A DNA stretch of 64,000 nt from Synanceia verrucosa (taxonomy: Eukaryota > Chordata > Actinopteri > Perciformes > Synanceiidae). Position numbers and translations under genes: made by a program. Below the pieces are notes generated by a model. That model had not been told where the DNA came from. It saw only the letters and a list, made by a program, of their open reading frames with translations, and searched no databases. The stretch lies in the NCBI GenBank assembly GCA_029721515.1, contig CM056554.1:22916678-22980677 (forward strand), written 5' to 3'. Positions 54,104 through 64,000 of this stretch are shown one piece after another; the stretch's first letter is position 1, and every line of letters begins with the position of its first letter.

Positions 54104-55511
54104 CATGTGTTTTCCTCCGTTCTTTTTCTTTTTAACTTTATTTTTATTTTCATTTTAACAAGTACAAAACAGGCTAGGACAGTATCAACAGAAAAAGGGT
54201 ACAAGTACAATACTTAAGAGACTAAGATTCTCTCATGGACTTGTACCATTCTGGAGGGATTTTCCTCTGTTCTTGTCTGTGAATGCAGCATTTGCTAGCA
54301 TTAGTTATGTTGGCATGTGCTCAAAATTCAAGTATCAAATGTCTAAAAAAAAGAGACACATGCACAAATCAATTAATAAACAAAAGTTAATTAACAATGT
54401 GTTTCATTTATTTCTACATTTCTTCACAGGGGAACATCATCAATCAGCTTGTAATCTATCAGGAAAGTATAGGACAGATTGTGTGAAAGTGAAAAATGTT
54501 CATCGTTTGCTGCATTTTTAATTATGCTTTTTGTTTCCATTAATTAAAAAATCTCTACATATAATAACTGACAACAAAAACTATGATTATTATCAACATA
54601 AAATGTGTACAAATAAGAAAAATGAAATAAAAAATGGAATTGTGTTTAATTCATGAATACAAATGCATAAATAAATATTGATAGATTGTCTGTTGTCTCC
54701 ACCCCCCAGGTAAAAGCAGAGAGGGAGGTCGTTCATGCTGGGGATGAGGTGTTTTGTGTACCAGGTTCAGTGGGTTTTCTCCTTTTTTACCTTAAAAATG
54801 AATTTTGTTTTTGCTTGTTGTTATTTTACTACTTTAGTGTCTGATTGTTCTTTAGAGATCAGCCTCTGTCTGTCCAGCACAAGCTTGTTTTCAGTTGGGT
54901 GTTCTGCAGTGCAGTGTTGCCTTTAATTGTTTTACTTTGTCTTATTCTGATAAACACTAGTGATCATTATAACAGCATCTCTCACTCTTCCTTCTGCCTA
55001 ATTAACATCCATTGTTAGTCTGTGGATCCTTTCAGGGGCTTGTCCAGGATGATATAGTCATAAAGTCTGTGTTATGGAGAAATCCATCAGTCAATGGTTT
55101 GACAGAATACAGAACAATCAGTGTCTGACTCTGTCTAGCATTCCTTCCTCCTCTCCTGATGATCAGGCTTTTCAACCTCACTCAATAACCAATAATACCA
55201 AACTCTCATTTGGGTACAAGTATTTATCTCACATTGATTTGTATCATGTCTCTGTCTCCTGGAGACACTGTCCCTATTAAAAGATTAGTTGGACCTTTAG
55301 AGAAATACTTCCTGCTGAATCAAGAAGAGCAAAAAACAGTCAACTTAATCTTTTTGATTTACCTCAACCTGGATGACTGAGAACTGAGTGAAGACGGACA
55401 CAGTTCAGACAAATTACAGTGATATCAATCTTCTCCATCTGACTCTCAGCAAGAAAGTAAATAAGGACATAAAGTTTCTGCTGGTCAGAATATCAGAACT
55501 CCGAGACACGC
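54104..55511. other. 3' flank of minus-strand zinc-finger exon
   Basis: AT-rich with no ORF that looks real and no transposon I can name. It would contain the 3' UTR and terminator of the zinc-finger gene whose last exon ends at 55512. Confidence 0.4.
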
Positions 55512-56384
55512 TCACATTGTCACAGAGTGATGCTGTTGTTGGTGGGATTTAAGGTGAGCACTTTGAGAAAATCTTTTCCCACACTGATCACAACTGTACG
55601 GTTTCTCTCCAGTGTGAAAGCGTTGATGGTTCTTAAGGGTACTACTGTGAGAAAACGTTTTCCCACACTGATCACAACTGTACGGTTTATCTCCCGTGTG
55701 AAAGCGTTGATGGCTTTTAAGGTTACTACTGTTCGTAAAAGTTTTCCCACATCGATCACACCAGAAAGGTTTGTGTCCACTGTGAATGAGTCGGTGCCTG
55801 TCTAAGGCACCTCTAGTGTTGAAAGCTTTGCCACACTGATCACAGCTGTAAGGTTTTTCTCCAGTATGGATGCGTCGGTGGGATGCAAGGTTACTACTCT
55901 GTGTAAATGTTTTCCCACATTCATCACAGTTGTAGGGTTTCTCTCCAGTGTGACGGCGTTGATGTGTTTTAAGGTGACTGCTGTTAATAAAAGTTTTCCC
56001 ACACTGATCACAACAGAAAGGTTTGTGTCCAGTGTGAATGAGTCCGTGCTTGTCTAAGCTACCTTTACTGTTGAAAGCTTTGCCACACTGATCACATCTG
56101 TATGGCTTCTCTCCAGTGTGGATGCGTCGGTGGGATGCAAGACTACTACTTAAAGAAAACCTTTTCCCACATTCATTACAGCTGTATGGTTTCTCACCAT
56201 CGTGGATGACTCTGTGCCTGTCTCGGTTGCCTTGAATGTTGAAAGTTTTCCCACATTCATCACAGCTGTATGGTTTCTCTCCAGTGTGAATTCTCTCATG
56301 AATCTTTAAATTTCTAGATGTCGTGAAGGATTTGTCGCAGTGCTGACAGTTGTGATGTTTCAGTCCTCCTCTTCCTCTCCGTTT
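55512..56384 (-). CDS. Zinc-finger last exon: ten C2H2 fingers
   Basis: On the minus strand a ttgctatag acceptor opens KRRGRGGLKHHNCQHCDKSF, paralogous to exon 4 of the plus-strand gene, and fingers repeat every 84 bp to KSHQQQHHSVTM and TGA (55512-55514). All 291 codons are open and no Met start lies upstream, so this is an internal or last exon. Fingers 4 and 7 (KAFNSKGSLDKH, KAFNTRGALDRH) and their GHKPF linkers are duplicates of one another, as are fingers 3 and 6, which implies a three-finger block duplication. Exons 1-3 were not found between here and 64000; they may lie beyond or be lost. Confidence 0.85.
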   Translation of the reverse strand, partial: KRRGRGGLKHHNCQHCDKSFTTSRNLKIHERIHTGEKPYSCDECGKTFNIQGNRDRHRVIHDGEKPYSCNECGKRFSLSSSLASHRRIHTGEKPYRCDQCGKAFNSKGSLDKHGLIHTGHKPFCCDQCGKTFINSSHLKTHQRRHTGEKPYNCDECGKTFTQSSNLASHRRIHTGEKPYSCDQCGKAFNTRGALDRHRLIHSGHKPFWCDRCGKTFTNSSNLKSHQRFHTGDKPYSCDQCGKTFSHSSTLKNHQRFHTGEKPYSCDQCGKRFSQSAHLKSHQQQHHSVTM

Positions 56385-57074
56385 CTATAGCAACAGACAG
56401 ACATACAGAGACAGAGTCAGTGACATGCTGGTGTGAAGCGAGCTATCTAGAACCATACATATGTTCGTACCTGCAGGGCCGTGTCAAACCACGGCTAAAA
56501 GTGTTTCTACCAATCCACATTTTTTCCACTTCCGATCTGATCCCGATACCTGAATTTTGATATCTGCCAATATCGATACTATTCTACCAGAGCTCTGTAT
56601 GTTTTAATATTATTGGTGTAGATGCTTCCACAGTCACAACCTATGTTATTCTCTGTTCTTTATTCTTATTTCTCCCACGTTTTTGGCACCTGAAGTTAGC
56701 TGTATAATCGCTGTCTGCTAGCGTGCACGCAGTTGGTGACGTCATCGGCGTGCTTAAACCATATATACTGCTGCATGACAGATGCCACAGTAGTTGCAAT
56801 CCTCTCCCAAACAGTGTGTCACTGTTGTGGAAACGCATCCACAACCCACCGGCTAAGCAGAAGAAACAGGAAGTAGAAGGTTGCTGTGGACTCCCTGGTT
56901 ACTAAGGATTTGCTAAGGAGACACTGACCTTCTAAACAAGTGTAGTTATTAAGGGCAATAGCTATCATAAATTTGGGATCCATGACAGCTCTGTCAGCAC
57001 TGGTGCAGATCTGGTGAATGCAGAACCACGGCTTTTCTGAGACCTTTTCTTGTATTTAATAAAACAGTCAAAGA
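56385..57074. other. Intron with MITE-like scraps
   Basis: The sequence 56500-56590 (ttccgatctgatcccgatacctgaat...) resembles a common fish MITE. The sequence 56710-56870 includes acgcagttggtgacgtcatcggcgtg. No exon of the neighbouring zinc-finger gene could be recognised. Confidence 0.4.
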
Positions 57075-57325
57075 TTCTTTCAGATCTTCCTACATGTTGT
57101 TTCGTCCTTCCCCAAGGTGTCCACGATTTCTCTCCATGAGTTCCCTGCTCTCAGAGCATTTCTATGTTCCTTCAAAGAAGGATCATACAGAGACAGACCT
57201 GTTCGCTCAGCTTGGTTTCCAGCACATCCATCTTCTTTCCCGTCTTTCCTGTTTGGCACACGCAAGACAGAAATTTGGTCATGTACGCGACAAGCAGACG
57301 CGGCGCCTTTCTGTGCCACGCGCAA
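57075..57325 (-). pseudogene. MADF/SANT-like domain fragment
   Basis: Minus-strand codons LYDPSLKEHRNALRAGNSWR and EIVDTLGKDETTCRKI match the middle of a MADF domain, found in PIF-Harbinger companion proteins and in host regulators. The preceding segment (MDVLETKLSEQVC) is in another frame, and the residue after CRKI, normally Trp, is a TGA. It is a broken remnant. Confidence 0.6.
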
Positions 57326-59003
57326 TAGGTTTCCATGTGATTTTTGACGTCACGATTGCGCACGCGCCAGCAGACACAGCGAGTATACAGCCAGCTTGAC
57401 TAGTTCCACACATTTCATCATAGAAACACCATTCAAACATTAAAATATTCAGCACAATTTGGGGCATTATCAGTTGTATTTTTCTCATTCATAACTTTCA
57501 TACTTTCCGAGTTCCAAGCCATAATTTGTGCAAAATTTCCCATTGAAATGAATGGGAGAAGCTTCAGACTTAAAGCATTTTCATTTTCACACATCCAACA
57601 TTCATTCAGAACTCATACATTCACATAGAAACTTTATTCAACTCCCAAAACACAGCAAATTTTCACTGCATCACTTCATCAACTCAAAATTTTCAAAAAG
57701 ATATTCATACTTAATAATTTCAGCCCATTCAGAGCATGGAAAATGTCAAAAAGCAATGGTCCTGGGGGAGAGCACAGTGCTGCAGGGGACATGCACCCTC
57801 TCCATAGCAACAGATTCACAGCTGCAAGTTGCGAACAGGAAGCTTTGGAGTAGCTTTGTTTTTCAAAATAAAAGCCCAAACTGACTGTATCTTCACAGGA
57901 AACAAGGTGAAACATGCACATGAATCTGGGACAGGCACGCACATAGTTAGCTACATGCATCTGTGAGTCTGTCAGTAATTCGAATCTTAAATACTATCAA
58001 TGACATTCATGCAAAATATGCATTTCGTACATTTCCAACTGTTCATTCAACTTCAGCAGTTGTTGATGTTATGCAATACTGAAATTACATTCAAATACAT
58101 TATAATCATTGTCGTATTTATAACATAGTCAAGGAACTTCATACAAATCGTACGCATTCATACATTTACACTCAACTTTAAAATGATATTCAAACAAATT
58201 GTACTCATTCATTAGGGTTGCACATCTCCCTGTGATAAACAATTTGATATGCATCCAGATACACAGGTTACGATTTCATTCAAAAAACAAAATCCTTTTA
58301 CTACAGACTAATTCGATACGAATCGATTCCATACAGTGTAAGACCAATATGATGCAAATACTATGAAAGTGACAGTACAATAGTTTCTTTTCAAATTTGT
58401 AAAAGACCACATATCCCCAAGCATTGTGGCTTTATGGCACTGGCCAAAAAAACAAAAAACAAAAAAACAACAAAAAGAACAACAAAATCGCATGTCAATG
58501 TATTTATTTTTGGATATGGACCAAAAAAAAGTCTGGGCTGAATAGTTGGATGGGAACTCCAGATGTAAGTAACAGAATAGTAACAACAAAGTGCAATATT
58601 TCAGTTTGAGCATAGTGTTTTGAACACTAAAGTAGGTAATAAAGGTGCAATATTTCAATGCAAACAAGTTACACACCCGTAAACAAACATCTCAAAATGT
58701 GGCAACAATGCAGTGTCAACAATGCACACAGTGACAAGTGCTTTGAGAGAAAGATTAGAGAAAATAAACACATAGAGTTCGGCCCCAAAAAAAAAAATTG
58801 GACAGTGAGACAAGTTTTTTTTTTTTTTTTAGCTTTTTATGAAAACATATTCAGCATACAATTATATAATCAACATGGGCTTAAAGTGCAGACTCTCAGC
58901 TGTAATTTGAGAGTACTCACATCCAAATTGGAGCAAGGATTTAGGATTTACAGCTCTTTAATATGTAGCCGCCTCTTTCTCAAGGAACCAAAAGTAAGTT
59001 TTT
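57326..59003. other. No gene; MITE-like AT-rich stretches
   Basis: The sequence 57530-57720 has many cattca/ttcattca words; 58204-58340 begins tagggttgcacatc, like a hAT-type MITE end; and poly-A/T runs occur at 58440-58480 and 58814-58830. ORFs here are low-complexity and not convincing. Confidence 0.4.
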
Positions 59004-61139
59004 AAGATGGCGGCACGTGCACACACAGCGGCTCGAGGCTATCCACGTTTGTGTTCGTCTTTCTATTTGTATTTTCACCTGTATTTTTGAGGTTGGAAGC
59101 CTTAATACAATATAGAAAGGCTGAGCTGTGGGAATTGGGGAAAAACGGACTGCTTACACCGCCGAAGCTGGATTTTATTCCACCAGAACTGCTGCGGACC
59201 CCAGAAGCCCCCACCATCTCCCCTCTGTGGCCTAGGAGATGGAAGAGACAGCGTAAAGAAAAGCCGGGTAAGCGAAGCGGTCTGCGTGCTAGGCTAAGAG
59301 CTAACCCACACAGACCGGCTCTGCCCAGTCTCCTCCTCGCCAACGCCAGGTCACTCGTCAACAAACTGGACGAGATTCGACTGAGGATCGTCTCACGCAA
59401 GACGGACAGCTGCGTGGCTATCTTCACCGAGACCTGGCTGGACAACAACATCTCCGACACAGCAGTGGAGCTAGCGGGGCGCTCTCTGTTCCGGGCCGAC
59501 AGGACTGCAGCTTCAGGCAAGACCAAAGGGGGAGGTTTGGCTCTGTACATCCACAACTCGTGGTGTACAGCAACGAACATTATCGGAACCTTCTGCTTAA
59601 ACTGGTTAGAGAACTCAGCTCTGTCATGATCATAGCGGCCTACATACCACCGCGAGCTAATGCTAAGTTAGCGCTGGAGGAGCTCTACTGCCTGATCAGC
59701 AGCCAGATGAGCGCTAATCCAGAGGCCGCTGTGATCGTGGCTGGGGACTTTAACCATGTGGAACTGAAAGCTGTCCTCCCCAAATTCCACAAATTCATCA
59801 ACTTTCCCACCAGAGACTGTAAAATACTGGACCAGGTGTACTGCAACATACCAGGAGCATACAAGGCTGCTGCAGCTCCTCACCTGGGTATGTCAGACCA
59901 TATTTTTGTGGAACTAATCCCAGCCTACAAATCTCTGATCTGCAGGACCAAACCCACCACCAGAACCATCCAGGTTTGGACTGAGGAGGCTTCCTCAGCC
60001 CTATAGGACTGTTTTGAGCACACAGACTGGGAAGTGTTCAAAAAGGACTCTGATCTTGAGGCTTACACGTGATCTGTGCTGTCCTATCTTCATTTCTGCA
60101 CTGATGCTGTCCTACCCACAAAGACAATCACGGTTTTTCCTGACCAGAAGCCATGGATGGACGGCACAGTGTGGCCCCTGCTTAAAGCCCGGGAAGTAGC
60201 CTATAGAGCAGGAGACAAACTGGCTTATAGCAGGGCCCGAAAAGAACTGAAAAAGGGCATCCAGCTGGCGAAACAGAGGCACAAGCACCGTGTTGAGGAG
60301 CACTTCAACACCAACAACACCCGCAGCATGTGGAAAGGCATCAGGACCAACACTGACTCCAAGCACAGTGACGAGCAGGTCAGCCATGAACCCACGCTAC
60401 CTGACACCCTAAACAGTTTCTTCGCACGCTTCGACTCTCAAAGCAGCAGAAGAACTGTACATCTCCCTCAGCCAGAGGTGCAGCACCAGCCTCTCACCCT
60501 GCAGCTGCACCAGGTGACCTCCACACTGAGGAGGATCAACACCAACAAGGCTGCAGGTCCAGATAAGGTGTCAGGTCGGACCCTGAAAGCACGTGCAAAC
60601 CAACTGGCAGAAGTCTTTCTGGACATTTTCAACCTGTCCCTGCAGCTCTCCATGGTCCCTGTCTGCCTGAAGTCCTCCATCATTGTGCCTGTGCCCAAAA
60701 AAATCAACCATCACATGCCTCAATGATTACCGTCCTGTCGCTCTCACCCCTGTCATCATGAAGTGCTTTGAGCGGATCCTCCTGAAGCACATCAAGGACG
60801 CCATCCCTGCTGGCCTGGACAGCCTGCAGTTCGCCTACAGGGAGAACCATTCTACGGAGGATGCTGTCTCACTGGCACTTCACAGCGCCCTGACTCACCT
60901 GCAGCATCCCAACACCTACGTCAGGATGTTGTTTATAGACTTCAGTTCAGCCTTTAACACTGTTCTCCCAGATGTGCTGGCCCTGAAGCTCCACAACCTG
61001 GGTTTGTCAGCATCACTCTGCTCCTGGATCAGTGATTTCCTCACCAACAGGCCCCAGGTGGTGAGGATAGGGAAGTCCACATCTGCCCCACTGATCCTCA
61101 ACACTGGAACACCGCAGGGTTGTGTGCTCAGCCCTGCCC
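59004..61139 (+). mobile_element. CR1/Rex1-like LINE with intact 5' end, 3' truncated
   Basis: The 5' edge carries aagatggcggc (59004-59014), a YY1-type site. Coding follows: endonuclease (59051-60006: LLLANARSLVNKLDE, AIFTETWLDN, GRSLFRADRTAAS, VIVAGDFNHV, MSDHIFV), linker (60076-60726) and RT fingers/palm (60683-61139: NDYRPVALTPVIMKCFERIL, LFIDFSSAFNT, NTGTPQGCVLSPALF). A frameshift lies near 59590, stops at about 60005 and 60070, and a shift near 60705. It ends before the YADD motif where a poly-T tract begins. Confidence 0.85.
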
Positions 61140-63360
61140 TGTTTTTTTTTTGTTTTTTTTTTTTTTTGTTCACTTTGTCTGTTTGTTGTTCTCATTGTTC
61201 AACACCACAAAAGAGTGTCGACCTTTTATGAGATTATGCATATTTTAGTCTTGCAGCAAAAGCTATTAATATTTGGTGCGTGTATGTGACCATCACCGGC
61301 CCTCCCTGGAATCTAATCTTACTTTATTTATTGCAATTTCCTGTTATAAGCCAAAGAGGGACGTGCTACACCTGGGTGACAAGAGGGGGAAATAAATGAC
61401 AGACAGGGAGATAAAACAAAACAAAAAGGGAAGTTTACAGACAGGCAGTGCTATTGGAATAAAAAAAAAAAAAACGTGTAAGCTACTGTGTCATTCCTAA
61501 CACCTTCATCCCAACACCCAACAGTATTGAACACCAGAGTAGTGGAGGACCTAACCGTATAGAATAGGCTACCGAGAACACAAATGAAAGAAGTATGTGG
61601 AGAAAATATGACCTTAGTGAAAAGTCGGACGAATGATTTGGCACATACTAGCAGTTCACATCAGTACTCATCAATGTGACTCGGGAGGAGTTAATAAGGT
61701 CTGGATAAAACATGCATGTGTGTAGAACACCGAAGCCCAGAGCGTCTACCACAACCCCTCATGGCCAGATCGGCCAGGTGTCCACAACAACCCGAGGAAG
61801 TGGGAGCATCGACGATGCCAAACCCAGAGAGCTACCCGGGCCACCGAGAACCACGCAGATCCAACGACCAGGAGAAGACAGAAACCACCACTCCCCAGGA
61901 GACCAGGACAGGTCCAAGGGGCCAGCGACACGAGGGCCCACCCATCCCTAACCACCCCACCATCCACCCACACCCCCCCAGCCACACCAACACCCAGGGA
62001 GACAGGAGGCCACCACCGCCCATGAGGCAAGACCCGCGAACCGAGCACTCCCCTCCGGAGGGAGGGGGGGCGAGAGAGCGAGGGAGCACCGGGCCCGCAC
62101 GTAGCAGGTCATCACCGGGCGGCAGCCAGCAGGCGACCGAAGCCGGGTCCGAACGCAAACCATGGGGCCAGTGTGGGCGAGGAGGGAAAGGGAGAGGGAA
62201 AAGAGGGGGGACGGACCAGCGCCAGTATGAATCCGACAGGGAGCCCCACCCCACCCACAGAGACAACCGAGAGCACGGGCGAGAGCAGGCCAAATCCACC
62301 TATCAGGGAGCAACAACCGCACGCGCCGACCCACTCACCCAACCCCCGGCCAGCAAAGAGCCCACCATCAGCCCCCTGACCATACTGACCAGCCGCCACA
62401 CCCCCAAAACCTAGCTGCCGTGGCACCGCCACTGAGGCCACAGCATCAGGGGGCCCACTATAGCTGCAAGGGGACCCCCCAGGCCCCCCTCGCAGCCCCG
62501 AGATTCGAGGGGGCAGGGTCCCACCAGAATGGCCATTAATTTAATTTAGTGATCCCAACCTATTCATGGGCTTCCCCGGTTCCAGACGAAGAAGCCTATC
62601 ACCCAGAACGTGTTTAGTGCTACCCTGTGTGTAATGTGGTGCATTAAAAGTTGGAAGGGCAGGAGAGGCTGCAGGGGAAGAACAGAGGGCTGCAGGATAG
62701 GGGTACCTGCAGCCAACCCTAATCCAAATTCCCAAGCCACCCCAAACCCCCACAAAAGTGTGAGTGTGTTTACTGTATTAAAATTGAAGAGCGGGGGGGC
62801 AAGTGGGTGGGAGAGGGGGAGACTACAGTGCCCTGGAGCACTGCAATTCGCACCACCAAATCTCCCACCGTCCTCACCCCCACCTGTCTTCAAAGCCCTA
62901 TATGTTGAGTCCCTATATGTGCCTAAATGTGACTATGTATAGTGAGGTGCAAGATATATGAAGTGCACATTAAGAGGCAGTCTGGTGTGGACCCGGCCCA
63001 TGGGAACAGAGCCGCGAGGGGAGTAGAAGAGATGGGCATAGCTCCTGAAGCACTGGGCCCCCAGGATCAAGAGGCCAGGGGGCAGGGAGATCCCACACAA
63101 ACCAGCAGGCCCCACCAACACCATGACCCTGAAAGCTGCAGCCCCAGAGCAGAGCCCCAGCAGCCACGCAGAATTAGAGATGCAGCGACCAGCCAGCACA
63201 GCCGAAAAGGATCGATACGCACTCCACCAGCCGGGAGCCAAATGCGCAAGCCAGCGCTGTCCGGCAAACAATCCCCCTACCGGCGGACCCAGATCGCTCC
63301 CCCCCAAGCCCCAGGATGCCCCCTTGTGCTTGAGGGGAGGCCCCCCCCGACCCACCGTAA
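61140..63360 (-). mobile_element. Poly(A)-ended element tail, G-rich on the minus strand
   Basis: A poly-T run (61141-61166) cuts the preceding LINE and would be the 3' poly(A) of a minus-strand retroelement. Behind it, 61700-63360 is strongly C-rich on the plus strand (G-rich on the minus) and gives many long open frames on both strands, none with a known domain. This looks like the G-rich 3' UTR of an L1/Tx1-type LINE. It could alternatively be a processed transcript. No coding part is visible. Confidence 0.4.
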
Positions 63361-63365
63361 AGGCC

Positions 63366-64000
63366 AATTTATAGTACTCCGTAAAGTGCCGTACGTAGAG
63401 ACGGAGAGCCCTCTCCGTCGCCGGAGAGCCTGACGGAGAGCCTCTCCGTCGTCTCCGGGCGCAGGAATTTTTTTTTAACTGTCCGTCAATCCGTCAAGGG
63501 AAGACGGAGACGACAAGGGCTGTGATTGGTCCTCTAGCTGCACCCTGCTGTGAAATGCAGCCCCTCTCCCTACACAGAAACAGACAGACAGGTATCCTCT
63601 GCAGCAGCGCGGACAGAACAGGAACTAAAGTATCGATTATCCTTGTGAAAGGCAAATCAAACACATTCAACCTGCTCAAAAAATCTATTTAATTCATTTA
63701 GTAATTATGGCTGGGGTATATTTACACAGAACATCCCGAAAGTTATTGGTTTGCGTTCGCTATTATCCGATTTTGTGTTGAAAAGAAAGAGGAAGAGGAG
63801 TTTTAAAGATTGAAAGCAATCAATGTTGTTCTCTTCTATCTCCCTCACAAATAATTAAATCATTAAATAGTATTTTCCCCTGCTTTTATCTGCGATATTA
63901 AGGCGAATTGCTTCACTTTCCGAGGGGGTGCATTTCAGCGCAGGGCTGCACAACACGCATCATGACGGAGAAGTGTGAGGGCTCGAGGGGTCTCCGTAGC
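63366..64000. mobile_element. MITE left end (ggccaatttata), continues past window
   Basis: After a possible taa, the sequence aggccaatttatagtactcc and short inverted and direct repeats of gacggagag / ctctccgtc (63401-63460) resemble a PIF-Harbinger-like fish MITE. Repeat words (cggagacgac, ctccgtagc) recur to the window end, where the right terminus may be starting. No ORF. Confidence 0.4.

Noticed and set aside
57094..57399. 101-codon plus-strand ORF
   Set aside because: It is antisense to a MADF-like fragment that has recognisable conserved residues.
61716..62414. 232-codon Pro/Arg/Gly-rich ORF
   Set aside because: C-rich low-complexity DNA keeps several frames open on both strands; no domain and no codon signature.

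Overview
The window looks like accessory, repeat-dense genomic DNA of a teleost fish. Coding exons have GT-AG introns, there is no bacterial gene organisation, and the mobile-element mix is typical of fish: I-clade LINEs with RNase H, L2 and CR1/Rex1-like LINEs, Ty3/gypsy, Tc1/mariner, hAT, PIF-Harbinger-like MITEs, tRNA-derived SINEs, long (TA)n tracts and C2H2 zinc-finger genes. The species cannot be read from the sequence.

Layout. 1-930: an imperfect foldback element. 1267-1344: exon 1 of a minus-strand zinc-finger gene paralogue, with a LINE inserted about 40 bp upstream of its ATG. 1386-14215: a deep nest of transposons. An L2 ORF1 is interrupted by a Ty3/gypsy element, whose LTR is interrupted by a young 5'-truncated LINE with a 13-bp target duplication and an intact 901-codon ORF. 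The gypsy body also carries two LTR-like insertions with their own target duplications, one of them containing a SINE. 14306-15735: another LINE fragment and a SINE.

16955-27916 is the most interesting locus. It is one plus-strand multi-exon gene of about 25 exons over 11 kb. It encodes C2H2 fingers, a Cys/His-rich cluster, a SWIM finger, a SAP-like motif, a candidate RNase-H-fold transposase region, a Ulp1/C48 cysteine-protease domain and an F-box-like tail. I read it as a decayed KDZ/Zisupton-type DNA transposon, or a host gene derived from one. A Tc1 element sits exactly in the exon for the protease histidine motif, and several stops and frameshifts add to the damage.

28607-37122: promoter region and four exons of a plus-strand C2H2 gene. 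All splice phases are 0 and the last exon encodes 12 fingers. Its 6-kb third intron is filled with a degraded CR1/Rex1-like LINE, two MITEs and a large TA-rich tract. 37305-50767: Tc1/mariner fragments and foldbacks, LINE ORF1 and endonuclease fragments, an 18-copy 50-bp minisatellite, a hAT fragment, and a second Tc1 copy nearly identical to the one in the KDZ-like gene. 50780-55511: L2 remnant, a MITE and a SINE palindrome. 55512-56384: a minus-strand 10-finger exon. 57075-64000: a MADF-like fragment, a CR1/Rex1-like LINE, a G-rich minus-strand element tail and a MITE start.

The only clear candidates for host coding potential are the zinc-finger exons. Almost everything else is mobile DNA or its remains. 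Exon limits come from reading splice sites and phase by eye and were not tested against transcripts.
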